Positions 44,172 to 55,921 of a stretch of 64,000 bases of DNA are shown in pieces. A program made the position numbers and the translations under genes. How positions within the stretch are numbered: the first letter of the stretch is position 1; every line of letters begins with the position of its first letter. Where the stretch lies: assembly GCA_014218235.1 (NCBI GenBank), contig CM024760.1:140693245-140757244 (forward strand). The letters are read 5' to 3'. The stretch is from Colocasia esculenta (Eukaryota; Streptophyta; Magnoliopsida; Alismatales; Araceae). The notes under the pieces were generated by a model. It saw only the letters and a list, made by a program, of their open reading frames with translations. It was not told the origin of the DNA and searched no databases.

Positions 44172-45548
44172 TTAGCTTGGCATATAATTATTCTCCCTTA
44201 AAATATGTAATGAGATCCTCAAATGCTCCTCATGCTCTTCCATTGTCTTGGAATAGATTAATATATCATCGATGAATACCACCACAAATTTATCAAGATA
44301 TGGGCGGTAAATGCTATTCATCAACTGCATAAAAACTGCAGGGGCATTTGTTAGTCCAAACGGCATAACAATGAATTCATAATGCCCATACCTGCTTCGG
44401 AAGGCTGTCCTGTCAATGTCTTCTCCTTTGATCCTCAATTGGTGATAACCGGATCTGAGATCTATTTTAGAGAAGTATTTAGCTCCAGATAATTGATCAA
44501 ACAACTCATCAATTCTTGGCAAAGGATATTTGTTCTTGATGGTTAACTGGTTTAGTTGTCTGTAATCTATACATAGCCTCATCGACCCATCTTTCTTCTT
44601 GACGAAGAGGACAGGTGCACCCCATGGTAATGTGCTTGGTCGGATGAAACCCTTCTCTAACAGTTCCATCAATTGCTCCTTTAATTCCTTCAGTTCTGCG
44701 GGGGACATTCTATATGGTGTCCTAGATACTGGTGCTGCTCCACGGACCAAGTCGATGGTGAAATCGACCTCTCACTCAGGAGGAATTCCTGGCAAGTCTT
44801 CGGGAAAAACATCAGCGTATTCGCTGACAACATGGATGTTCTCTACTTTGACTTCTTTCTTTGCGATGATCACAGCAGCAAGAATGGCCATACAACCTTT
44901 CCTCATCATCCTTTTGGCTTGTAATGCAGAGATAATTGACAATCTCCTGCGGTTTCTATCCCCGGTGAACACTAGTTTTGGGTACTGGCTAAAAGTTATC
45001 CGACTTCTCCTGCAATTGATACTAGCCCCATGTTTAGACATCCAGTTTGCTCCCAGTATCACATCATACCCCGCCATGTCCATACATATTAAATTTGATG
45101 GTAGGTTTTGGGTTTCAATAAACACCTCACTGGATGGTATATGGTTTGTAAGATTGGTGCCAAGACCAATCGGGGTTGACACAACTATTCCGGATTTCAT
45201 TGGGACGGGTTTCACAGGTAGGGTATCAACAAATGTTTGAGATATGAAGGAATGCATAGCTCCCGTATCAAAGAGAACATATGCGGGTCGGGAAAAAATA
45301 GTGAGTGTACCTTCCACGATACCTCCTTCTTCAGCAGCTTCCGGTTCCTGGATAGCTTGCAATCGGCCTTGCCTCTTCTGTCCATTCGGATGCTTGTCCT
45401 GAGGGGCTTGTTCTTTCAATAGTGGGCAGTCCGAGATCCTATGGTCACGACTACCACAGCGCAGGCATCTCCCTTGCACTCTCCAGCAATGTTCAGACCT
45501 GTGACTAGCTTTGTCACAGTGTTTGCACCTTTCTCCCGTTGCCACCAC
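44172..45548 (-). pseudogene. Zinc-knuckle, protease and RT of element B
   Basis: 45548 downward: CKHCDKASHRSEHC and CLRCGSRDHRISDC (two intact C-x2-C-x4-H-x4-C knuckles), protease LFDTGAMHSFISQTFVD and GYDVILGANWMSKHGASINC, then DVFPEDLPGIPPE. TGA where CGA is expected at about 44771. RT: TPYRMSPAELKELKEQLM, FVKKKDGSMRLCIDYRQLNQ, FSKIDLRSGYHQLRIKGE, FIVMPFGLTNAPAVFMQ, VFIDDILIYSKT. The frame is lost at 44172 after the catalytic box. Confidence 0.9.
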
Positions 45549-45551
45549 TAT

Positions 45552-46334
45552 CTACTTACCTAACTCCTTTGGCTTTTTATCAGCTGGTTCATTTACTCCG
45601 CCACTGGGCCTTTTCTTCCCAATGGTCGGCTGGTACTTTCTTGTAGAAGACACTTGCTCTCTTTTCGCAGGTCTTCCCATAATTCTTTCAGCCATCTCCA
45701 TGGCATCTTCCAGTAACTGAGCCTTCTTTACCATGTCAGCATAGGTTTGAATGTCCATTAGCGCCAGTTGAGTGATGAACTGGGACCTCAAGCCATTCAG
45801 AAAGCGTTTCGCCTTCATCCTTTCTGTCCCAATTAAGTGCACAGCATATTGGGACAGACGAGAGAATTGGGCCTCATACACAGCCACACTGAGTCCTCTC
45901 TGCTTCAAAGCCGCAAATTCGACTGCTTTCCTTTCTTGGACCCTCTCAAAAAAATACTTGGTGTTGAATCGCTCAATGAACTGAGCCCATGTTAGTTGCT
46001 GGCCATTTAATGTTGCTTCTACCGACTCCCACCATGCCCTGGCATCCTTTTCCAATTGAAAAGTTGCCAGTAGTACTTTGTTCTGGTTTGTGCATTGCAT
46101 GACCCTGAATATCCTTTCAATTTCCTTAACCCAATATTCAGCAACATCTGGGTCAGTACTCCCTTCAAACCTCGGCGGATCCATGTTCCGAAAATTCTGA
46201 TGAAGATCACCGGCTCCGCGGTTACCTCCACCCTGGGTGGCTTGCAGGATAGCCTGAGTCAAGTTCTGTATTGTCTGTTGCATGTCCCTAGCCTGGGCAC
46301 GTTCAGCGTCCATTGAGGTAATAAGTACCTTCAA
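45552..46334 (-). CDS. gag of element B (260 codons, then one stop)
   Basis: ATG at 46334 or the internal ATG of MDAERAQARDMQQTIQ. The latter start is colinear with gag of element A. Gag core: FRNMDPPRFEGSTDPDVAEY, LEKDARAWWESVEATLNGQQ, FIERFNTKYFFERVQERKAV, MKAKRFLNGLRSQFITQLAL. Lys-rich linker near the end. A TAG at 45549-45551 separates it from the knuckles and protease in the same frame, so the stop is probably a late mutation. Structural capsid protein. Confidence 0.88.
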   Translation of the reverse strand: MKVLITSMDAERAQARDMQQTIQNLTQAILQATQGGGNRGAGDLHQNFRNMDPPRFEGSTDPDVAEYWVKEIERIFRVMQCTNQNKVLLATFQLEKDARAWWESVEATLNGQQLTWAQFIERFNTKYFFERVQERKAVEFAALKQRGLSVAVYEAQFSRLSQYAVHLIGTERMKAKRFLNGLRSQFITQLALMDIQTYADMVKKAQLLEDAMEMAERIMGRPAKREQVSSTRKYQPTIGKKRPSGGVNEPADKKPKELGK

Positions 46335-46481
46335 GATAATAATATGAGTCAGTCATCTAAATATATCCCATGTGACTTCTATTCCTATGGCTCTACCCAA
46401 GCTCACATTAGGTACGACAGGTTTTGACTCGTGTGATCTAGTTTCATTCTATGCTCTATTCCCTTGGACCCTAAAGTTTAA

Positions 46482-46496
46482 GGCTCTGATACCAAC
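46482..46496 (-). other. Primer-binding site of element B
   Basis: The complement reads GTTGGTATCAGAGCC, holding TGGTATCAGAGC, which pairs with initiator-Met tRNA. It is directly next to the 5' LTR. Confidence 0.92.
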
Positions 46497-47962
46497 TATC
46501 ACGCCCCGATATTTAGCAGCGAAATAAATACCGGGGGGGTGTGAACGATACAAACGGACGTACCACAGTTGAATAGCGCAGAGTCACAAATGAATATAAC
46601 AACACTTTTCAGATCATAATAACATCATCAAAGGTACTCTCAGTTTCATTTCATTCCACTAGATACAACCTTACATAAGAAAGAACCAACTAAAGGATCC
46701 ATTATTCAAATAAAACTTCCAGAAAAGTTCACTACTACGTAGACTACTCAATTGTCTATTCCTAAACTATCATCAACTCATATGGCGGGTGCTCATCACT
46801 CTTGCCCTGCCCCATCGGACTCCACTGGTTCTTCATCACTTCCTGAAAAAGGGTAGGATGATAGGGTAAGCGAACTAGCTCAGTATGATTTACATCTCAA
46901 TAGTGTGCAGGCACTAATATACATGATTAGCATTTTAAATAGGCAGATATGCACAAGAATATGATGACAATTCATGCAATACTAACAGATTCAATAGCAG
47001 AGTAGAACGGATATCATATCAGATCAAATGTCGAATTGCATATACAATGGACAGATATTTCAAGAGTAGAATCATATCAAAAGAGATTGGCCATATTCAG
47101 ACAGATACCACGTATTCACGTGAACAGATGTATCATATCAAATCTTATCATATCAGATCAAATCAAACTTATCATATCAAACGAAGGCACAATTTTCACA
47201 ACTCTTGCATATAGTATCAGTGCCATGCCACGCACCACAAGTCCATACTCCCGCGGTTAATAAGTACGTTGGGATGCTCCTCCCCAGGACCAGACAGGGC
47301 CCCTATTGCACAGGCATTGGTCAAAAGGACCGAAGTCCCAATTGTGCCGAACAAACATATTCATATTATGGCCACAGAGTTTCAATGACAAGCTCATAGA
47401 AAAAGGAAACAAGATCATTCATAGAGTAAAGGCATGACAAATAGCTCAAGAGAACAGGGCAGGATAACGACGTATCTTATGTTTCATAATTCATTAATGT
47501 CTTGACATGAGGATGTTTCAAAAGACAGATCATATGCAGAACATGTGCTCTCAATTTCCCAAGAAGGGTGTGTCTATTCGTGCAAATGTGTGAGTGACGA
47601 GTCACGGATCTTCCTAGCATGTATGCATATGGACAAATAATCAATGGAACACCGGGAAGCATGAAACTAATGAAACTCTTTTGCAAACCATGACATTAAC
47701 ACCACTAACAAGTCCATACCAACATGTATTCATCCCCACATTCATATCATATTCTTATCTTATCAATTGACCATAAGCAAGATCACAAGGTAATCCAATG
47801 GACATAAGATCAGTCACAATTACACATTAGAATTGTATTCATATCATTACTATTTTTCAATGGGTTAATTTATTTTAGGTCCATGCATACCATATAACAT
47901 CATGCACATGCTAGTAGACATCATGAAATGATCAGACCCAAATTATGCAATTTTTTTGTAAA

Positions 47963-48287
47963 GGTAGTGTCGACACACCCCTTACTGGTGTCGGCACAAT
48001 GCTTCAAACACAAGACAAAATAATGCAGACTGGTCAAGTAGTGTCGACACTAGCTCAGGTAGTGTCGACACAGTGCTTCAAATACAAGGCAAAAAGATCA
48101 AGTAGTGTCGACACTAGTTCAGGTAGTGTCGACACTAGAGACAGCTCCCAGAACACCTTCTGGCCAATCTGGGACAATGTGTCGACACTAGCCCAAGTAG
48201 TGTCGACACTAGAGGCCTTCCCAGAACACCTTCTGGGCTGGTTTGGGACAGTGTGTCGACACTAGCCCAAGTAGTGTCGACACTAGT
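47963..48287. repeat. GTGTCGACAC palindrome array (5' LTR of B)
   Basis: Ten copies (one reads GTGTCGGCAC). It matches the 3' LTR array plus one extra unit (tagtgtcgacactagctcagg) near 48040-48062. Confidence 0.9.
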
Positions 48288-48999
48288 GCCCTTCCATAAC
48301 AAAACTTATAGGTCATGTGGAACCTGAAAACACATCTCATGCAGTGGTTTACTTACTCTGCTTATAACTCTCTAACAAATGACATTCAGACAAAATGTTC
48401 AACACTAAAGATGACGAGGTCAACTAGTAGAAGAACTTTTATGTTGGGGGTTTGATCTAATTCAGTCTCAAATCCCAACAAAACATATGGAGAACAAAAA
48501 GTCAAGTGTAGCCCGAAATCACAGGATCATGCAGAGACTCTCTTACCATGCTCATAACTCTCTAACGAAAGACTTTTGGACAAAACATCCAACATAAAAG
48601 ATGATTGTTACTTCACGTAGAAGAACTTTCATGAAGGAAGTTTAGTCAAATTCGGTCTCTAATCACGTTCAGGATATGAAGAACGAAAAAAAAAATCCCG
48701 GGCACAACTGAGGGAAAACGACCAATACTCCATGCATACTCCATGAAAATTGGGCAAATCAAGTGCAAATGAACATAGACTCGATGCTCTACATGATGGT
48801 ATAGGTTTTCTTTAATCTTGGCCCGAGAACACCTACCTTTACGAAGATCTAAAACCAGTCGACGTTCTAGATGCAACAGAGGATGCAGGGGATGGAACTC
48901 TGGGTTCCCAGCCTTTTCTCCTTCTCCTCAGAAGCTCTAGCCTGCCTCCAAACGACCCCAACTCGTTGTTAAACCTTCCCCAAGAGTTTGAGGATGAGT

Positions 49000-49006
49000 T
49001 CTTATA
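49000..49006 (-). promoter_or_regulatory. Candidate TATA box of the element B 5' LTR
   Basis: The complement reads ctaTAAGAac about 400 bp into the LTR, also present at 41481-41487. Position fits U3 of long LTRs; sequence is not canonical. Confidence 0.35.
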
Positions 49007-49404
49007 GATTTAGGTTGTAGTTAAGAGTCCTAATGAGACTAGGAAAGGGGCTACGAGTTCTGTCTCCCACTTTCCATAAAATCTGGGATTCTCTTACCTA
49101 AAAGAGGTAGCAAAGGTTTAGGAAACCACCAATTGGGGTTGGTTTCGGTTTTGGCTTACCTTGCATGACTAATTACCTTAATTTTAACCATAACTTGCCC
49201 TCTCCAATTATGGCATAATTACATACACGAATTTGGGAAATTTCCTGTCCTAGTTTGTTTATATCCTTGGGCCAAATGTGCTCTATTGGCCCAATCTGTT
49301 AATGTCATTAATACATGGTGTTGGAAGTCTCTCTAATATGTTTATTTACTTTATCCTCCTTTATTTCCAAAGTTTTTAAATCACTAAATTTCCTGGGTGT
49401 TATA

Positions 49405-50813
49405 GCTTCTCTGGTGAACTCTTCAACAGCTAGAAGAGCACCACCTTTGTACCAAATCTAGCAGATACCTACGGTGTATGCCACTACCCTTCTTCTTCCT
49501 AGACGGGGACGGGGACTTGATAGATCCTATCCCTGAATCTAAACTAGGTTTGATATTTACAGAGGGCTCTGAAGAAGTGTCCAGAGGTTTATTGAAATGG
49601 AAAGGAACAGGTACGGCGGGGCCGCAGAAACCCTCCGATGGGTCTGGAGGAAGAGGCGGGCCACCCGAGCTCAGGGTGCCTGCAACATAGTCGGGGTGCA
49701 GGGGAACAGAAGGCCCCTCACCCAAATTGCTCAGAGTGACCATTACGGTCAGTGGGCAAAGACCGCAGATTGGGCAGAAGGAGAAAGACGGGGATCGCCT
49801 CCAAGGAGGAAGGGGGGTGATGGGGATCTCCGTCAAAGCAGAGAGGAGCGCGAGGGGTGACGGGGATCGCCGTCAAAGCAAGGAGGAGGGCGGGGGTGAT
49901 GGGGATCGCAGTCAAGAGCAGGGGAATTTGATAGCAGAAGGCAGAAAGTGGGGAATGACGGGGATCGCCGTCATGAGTCACGATGGAGGTGGGGGTCGAT
50001 GCTTAGAAGGAGGGGGAGGACGGGGATCACCGTCCAATGAAGGAGGGAAGGAAAAGACGGGGATTGCCGTCCGAAGAAGAGGGGAAGGAAAGATGGGGAT
50101 CGTCGTCCGAAGAAGAGGGGAAGGAAAGACGGGGATCGTCATCTGAAGAAGGGGGAAGGAAAGACGGGGATCGCCGTCCGATTGCAAGGAAGACTGGAGA
50201 GGAGAAAGCATTTTTTTTAAGGAAAGAGATCTACATGCGGAGGTGTCGATAAAAGGAGAGAACCGAGCCACTAAAGAAGATAAGGAAGAGGGATGAGGGA
50301 ACGGTCAACGCTTCGATGGCGTCAGGGGAGAGTTGGAGAATAAGAGGGGGGGAAGGAGGGATGGAGTCAAACTTATAAACAAGGATGGATGTGACAAAAT
50401 GGCTGGAAGGCCGGGAAAAACCTGGCCAGAACTCTTCTGTCAAATCAGTGACTTTTACCACTTCAAACTCTTCACCAAATCCAAGCAACTGTCGCCTGGT
50501 GGTGGTTGCTGATGTTGACTGTGCTGCTGGGGACTGCGTGGTGCTGTCTTCGCTGAACAGGTGGCCGACTGTTGTCATAAGGTCTTCTAGATCAGATTCT
50601 TCTGCCTCAATTGTGATGCTGACCTCCTTAAATAAAAGGCTGACCGCTGTGACCGGGTCTTCAAGATCTGGTTTCCCACTTCCATGTCTTCGGGCTTCTC
50701 TTTTTGCTGGGCCACTGGGCCTCCAGGACTTGATATGCTGACAATATTGCTTCTGTTGTGACAGTGTCGTAACCCGGCTGTGTGGCCCCTCTGACAAAAT
50801 GGTCATATAAGCT
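49405..50813 (-). other. Ogre-like spacer between protease and RT (possible intron region)
   Basis: Between the G-patch (50.9 kb) and the resumed pol frame at the element B insertion. Short reads in several frames; LGFGEEFEVVKVTDLTEEFW is visible near 50470. A purine-rich minisatellite occupies 49787-50180. In described Ogre elements an intron lies between protease and RT, so part of this may have been spliced; no splice sites are proven here. Confidence 0.45.
49787..50180. repeat. Minisatellite with GACGGGGATCGCCGTC unit, 10 copies
   Basis: Copies of gaYggggatcNccgtc start at 49787, 49819, 49859, 49898, 49957, 50019, 50056, 50092, 50128 and 50163. The last four are regular, 35-36 bp apart, with a gaagaagaggggaaggaaa spacer. 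The core can pair gacgg with ccgtc. Confidence 0.85.
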
Positions 50814-51722
50814 CTAGATAAGAGGCTCTTGGTTTGATTTTGATGAGGGTGACGTCCAGGACTTAAGTTCTTCTTGATACCCAAGGCCGCGCTTCGTGAA
50901 TTTCTTAGGGTCATCAATAATCTGAGTCCTCCCTTGAAGGCAAGCACCGAGACCCTTCCCTGGCTGATATCTAATTCTAGCCATAATATTCCAGCCTTTG
51001 GTGTTTGTCAGTGTGCACTTCTTAATAACAGCCACGGAAGGTGACACAATCTGACGGTTGCTTGAAAATGTGTAGGCCCAAGGAAATTTCACATCAAGCA
51101 CTGAGATAACAGGCTTGTTAGATGGCCAGACTGACGGCATGATTTTCTCGATGGCCTCTACCATGTGAGTTGTTGCTACACTCTTAACCTTCACTATCCG
51201 CCCTTGGAAGGGGAATTTCAAACACTGATGGGCTGTGGACGGCACTGCCCCTAATGCTTCGATCCAAGGACGACCCAAAATGGCTTTGTATGTAGGGTCA
51301 ATATCAAGCACATAAAAGTCCACTGTCATGACAAGTGGTCCTAATTCAGCTTGCAAAGAAATGATGCCATGGAAGGCTCGTCGGGAATTGTCATACACTG
51401 CTACCGTTGTAGGAGTGGCTGTAACTGGTGCTTGAGATGTTGCAAGTGCGCAGAGTGCTCAGCGGGCACACATTTATGGAGGTTCCTGTGTCAACAAGGG
51501 CAGCATCGACAGCTACCTTGTTTATTGTGAGAGTCACACATAAGGGCATCCTTCTGGCTTCAGGGGGGCTAACTCACCCTCTGAAAAGGTAATGGTTGGC
51601 CCCTTGTTCACAATGGAGAGCACGGATGGCAGATTATCATGGCTCATGTCTTCGTTCACCATGACCCTTTGTATGAAGGCTCTCAGGACATCTTGATGGG
51701 TTTGTGATCTCTTTATCAACAC
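50814..51722 (-). pseudogene. Ogre-like protease with G-patch domain
   Basis: 51722-51400 is broken (GPTITFSEGELAPLKPEGCP; stops and a frame change around 51480-51530 where the active Asp block VDTGTS is expected). 51398-50814 is open for 194 codons: VMTVDFYVLDIDPTYKAILG, RPWIEALGAVPSTAHQCLKF (protease C-terminal block), then the G-patch WNIMARIRYQPGKGLGACLQ with KRGLGY. G-patch domains bind RNA in cellular proteins; in Ogre-type elements the role is unknown. Ends TAG near 50812. Confidence 0.78.
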
Positions 51723-52199
51723 AAGGATGGAGATCTTGGCAGGAGTTTAATCCAAGTGTTTCAGGATATCATACTGGGTCCCCGAGACCGGATCTATCTC
51801 CTCGGTATCCTGTTGCTGCTGCGGATAGTTGGAGGGTTGGGTTTGCTGACCTGGCATAGACATGGATGCATTTGGGTACATCCGGTGAAACATCCCCCGC
51901 TCCGCAGGGCAAGGTTATGGTGGAGTGGAGGGGGAGTGGTGTCGAGGATGGAAGGGTTGGCTAATAATGGCACTGGTGTAGGGGAGAAAGGTATGTGATA
52001 GGTGAAGGACAATGGGGGGTATGACGGGGGAGTTGTAAGGTGGCGAGGTGATGGTGGCAATGGTGGGTGTGAAGGAGATAGGTATGGCGGATGTAGGTGT
52101 AGTGGTAGTAGGTGTGGTATGGGAAATGACCAAAAGCTAGCCCACTTCGTGTTCATCATCGAAGGCCCATGGAGCTTCTGGTGGTGGGTGATGGATGAC

Positions 52200-54164
52200 T
52201 AGGTTAACTTGCGCCGGTGGAGGTGGTGGTGGAGCAGGTTGGGGATTCGGAGCAGGCGGGTGTTGTGGCATAGGGTTACGGATTATGCCGAGGTCATTGG
52301 TCGGTTGCTGCGGCTACTGTGGCTGTTGCTGCTGCTGGTACTGTTGTTGGAATTGCTGTTGCTGGAATTGTTGTGGTTGTTGTGGCTGCTGTCGCCTTTG
52401 CTATTATTGTTGTTGCCTCTAACCTTGTTGATCCCTCAATGTCTAGATTAACCTCTTCATTTCGGCCCAATCGATCTGATTCTGCTCATGGAGGTCATAT
52501 ATAATATCCTGGAATTGGAAACAATCCGATACATTGTGGCCCGGATGGCGATGGTACACATAATACTTCGTCTGATCTGCTGCCATATTCCAATTAGGTT
52601 TCTCGGGAGGGTGTCTAAGGGCATTGAAGGACATGAGGGCTGCAAAGATGTCAGCTAGGGTCTCAGGCAGAGGAGGATATTGGGCACTCTTGGGTCGGGC
52701 TTTCTGGGGGCATAGCCATTTTGAGGTGGGGGGACTTGAGAGTACTGGTGCTGGTCTTGCGGAGGGTTCTGGCCCTGAGGAGGTGGTTGTCTATTGTTAT
52801 TCCACGGTTACTGGGGCTGCTGAGTGTAGGGGGGCCTACCTACTGGGCTTGGGGGTTGTTTACTGCACCTACTTGTTCATTAGTTTGGATCCCCTCAGTG
52901 ACTGGACCCTGAGGCTTCTTAGGGTAGCAAGATTTAGGGGTCTCGAACATGGAGTGGATAGGCAAGTCCTTGTTGGGTCTGGATGAAACGGGCTTGGCTA
53001 TATAATTGGTGCATGGTGGTGATGTCATTCATGGCTAAAATGGCTCGGTAGGTTGGGGTGGCGTTGGAGATTAGCAGCTTGACCTTTTCCTCCGGGCATG
53101 GGACATCACACCTTAGCAGCTAGGGAGCACCACCGGTCAGCATAGACCGAGAATTCTTCATCAGACTTCATTTTCTCGGCCACTAAATCAACAAAAGAGT
53201 ATTCGGGTACAACTCGATCTTGGAACTACTGTAGGAACTGTTCTTAGACAATTCGGAAATCTTCAGCTTCCTCGGGGGGTAAAGAATAAAACCATTCAAG
53301 GGCCGGTCCATCCAATGACTTCCTGAACAAGTACGCCATGAGATGACGCTCGTACTTGTGCGGCGCAGACTCATACACAAAGTCCTTCAAGTGCACGTAA
53401 GGGTCCCCTACCCCAGAATATCGCCGATGGACAGGGAGTTCTGACTGGGGTGGAACCCAGCGATGCTGGAAGGAAGGGAGGGGTACCTCAGCGACCTTCC
53501 GAGGATCTATTTGTCTCCTTAGGTCATGGAGCTCCTTTTTCATGGTGGCCCACTCTGCAAGGAAGTCAGAGGGGGACGTGACATGGTGGGTAGGAACGAG
53601 GGAGCGGGGCTGCTCCATAGAATAAGACCTCTCGCGGGGAGGGTGGACAGGTTCGGCCTGATAGAATGAGGACATTAGAGGGGACTTGGGCCGAACCTCC
53701 TGCTCTGGAAGGTAGCTAGGCTCCGAAAAGTGGATAGCCCGAGGACGGAGGGGTGTTGGGTCTGTCAGCATGGAAGGCACATGTGGCGCTGAGGCAACAG
53801 GGGCAGAGGAGGCCGCCTGTTGGGCTGAATCGTGAGCGGTTGGAGATAGGGGTCGCTTGCCTTTGGCAGTGACTAGGAACTCGTGGACTTGATCAGGAGT
53901 TAGGTGCGGGAGGAGTTGACTAAATTGGGAATGGGGATCGTCTGCCCCTGGAGGGGAAGGGGGATAGGATCGGTTCCCAACGACGAGAGGGGAATGGTTA
54001 CGCCCAGAGAGGACGGCCGCGGCAGGTTGGGCCACATCCTCAAGAAGCCCAATGGGCAGGACATCATCAGCAAGGACCCGGAATTGGTCCATATCGAACA
54101 AAGGATTATGATATAATACAATGGTCGGAGGGGGGAGAGTCGATCTACCTACACAATGGCGCAT
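52200..54164 (-). pseudogene. Ogre-like gag
   Basis: 54164-53244 is open for 306 codons: a Pro/Ser-rich head, then FLAEWATMKKELHDLRRQID, PSFQHRWVPPQSELPVHRRY, GDPYVHLKDFVYESAPHKYE, RHLMAYLFRKSLDGPALEWF, the retrotransposon gag core. After a frameshift near 53240 the rest is broken; 52840-53028 and 52634-52443 give further pieces, the latter with YYVYHRHPGHNVSDCFQFQD, the Y/C-x2-H-x3-G-H-x4-C segment of this gag type. 52310-52430 encodes a Gln-rich stretch (CAA/CAG on the minus strand). Confidence 0.78.
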
Positions 54165-55921
54165 GAACCACCCCTAAGCAATTAGGGGAGATGACATTCA
54201 CATATTAAACCTAAACTCTATCACAAACAAGAAGGGGACTGCGAGATAAGAAGGGATACACCAAAAGCACTCAAGTTATCATGATTATCGTCCAGATTTT
54301 AATGTTTGCACTTCATTTTTAATTGGATTGATTAATGACAAGTCACTTGGTCAAGTGGGACCCTAATAGGTGTGAACTCAAGTCCTCCGGTGCGGCTAAG
54401 GGTGGCACACAACTCTCACGTAGGGAATGGGTTGAACTAAGGGTACAACGGGTACAACCGGCCTGGTGATCCGCAACGTGTGTACCGTCACGAGGACTTA
54501 CGGAAGTCCTCGGAGGGCATCCCGAGTCAACCCACGAGTGCTCGCGAGTGAGAGGGCTCACTCACCCAAGGGGGCAAACCTACACAATGTTATGAGTAGT
54601 GTATGCACGGGCCTAGGTGCCCAAAAGTGTATGCAACACTAAATAATGACAAAACAGGTTGACTAGCATGTCTCGGGTAAAGTCGCGGTGGCCAGATACG
54701 CTGCAGCCCTATCGCGACAGGCCAGCCAGCTGCGATATCAATAGAAGGCCCAAACCTATAGTCACAAGCAGACTAATGACAAATAGACTAACCTAACACA
54801 CAACCGAAGCATGGAATCACTTAGATCAACACAACAAGGATCATGGGTCAAACAGAAACCGGTATATGGATCAAAGCATTAACAACACAAGTGTACCTAT
54901 GGGCGCGACGTCCAGCTCCGGTGCGCCAAGGATGCGACCTCACGATCCGCCGCGATAGGACCCGAAAACTAACAGTGAAAAGAAAAGGGAAAACCGGAAC
55001 CCTAACAGGATTCTAACACTCAAAAAATGCGGGGACACATGGTAGAGATGCGTATAACAAATATATATGAATCCGCAGAGAGGAAACCAGGTGGATGGCA
55101 GGGTAAAAGGACGCACCATAGATCGCATCGGCCACTAAGGACGCGACGAGATAGCGTCGCCGCGATACGCCGCATCTTCGACAGAGAACAGGTACATCAA
55201 AACAAGGCAAAGACTAACCTAACAGGGTTCTAGGAATGCACTTAAATAAACAAACATGGCAGGCCAGCAAACTAAACTCACGAGGGTAGCACTGAAGGTC
55301 CCACCGTGATCGTCAAAAGGTGTAATCACGGGGATTGTATGCCCCCAATACACACAGACATGTATTAACTATAGGAGCATGGAAAGGGGTGTGATCGCCA
55401 CCTAACTTGTTTCCATATGATAGGAATTAAACATGCTAACTAAGCTAGGAAAAGAAAAAAGAACACTATACTGACCTGAGGTCGCGACGGAGATCCTCAT
55501 CGCGATGAGGCTGAAGTCGCGTCGCCCATATGGGCCGCGTCTTTTCTATCACGTCTCCTTCCTTGGTCGCGTTCTCTGTAGTGCGAGAGAAGTGTGGAAA
55601 GTCCTTCTTCTTGCCCTCCGGCCGGCCAGAGGACAAGAGCTCCTCATGAGAACTAGCTTGAGTACCTGTCAAAATGATGAAAGCAAGGAAGAGAACCCTG
55701 TTTGAACATATTACGTGTAGTATCCATCCAAAAATGTAAAGAAGAGATGAAGCATGGTGGGAACGAACCTGGGGGGGTTTAAACCCCTTGAGTGTATGGA
55801 AAACGTAGGAAAGGAAAAGAAAATGGATTGCCATCTAATAAGTGATAAAAATGCATGAAGAAGGAAGAAGAAGAGGGAGAGGAAGAAAAAGCCCCATGTG
55901 GGGCGACTCCCTGGTGCCAAA
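54165..55921 (-). other. Ogre-like 5' leader region, non-coding
   Basis: No credible ORF. It contains scattered TCGCGA/GCGACG clusters (about 54680-54720, 54900-54960, 55138-55175, 55479-55570). Confidence 0.5.
55902..55919 (-). other. Candidate primer-binding site of the Ogre-like element
   Basis: The complement reads TGGCACCAGGGAGTCGCC, 2-3 bp from a CA that could end the LTR. Starts with the TGG expected for pairing with a tRNA CCA end. tRNA not assigned. Confidence 0.5.

Larger units (their letters stand above)
38997..49404 (-). mobile_element. Tekay/Del-like Ty3/gypsy element B, complete, 10.4 kb
   Basis: Two long LTRs (38997-41890 and 46497-49404), primer-binding site next to the right LTR, gag-pol on the minus strand, chromodomain at the C-terminus, TSD gcttc at 38992-38996 and 49405-49409. 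The LTRs are very similar by eye, and the coding region has few stops (about five) and at least one frameshift. Protease FDTG, RT FIDD and integrase D-D-E are intact. It is the youngest-looking element of the window. It split the Ogre-like pol. Confidence 0.93.
46497..49404 (-). repeat. 5' LTR of element B (2908 bp)
   Basis: Near-identical to 38997-41890. Both termini carry a transition (TG to TA at the outer end, CA to TA at the inner end). Its palindrome array has one more unit than that of the 3' LTR. Confidence 0.95.

Noticed and set aside
52002..52504. Plus-strand Gly/Val/Leu-rich ORFs
   Set aside because: They are the reverse strand of the Gln-rich Ogre-like gag; composition artefact.
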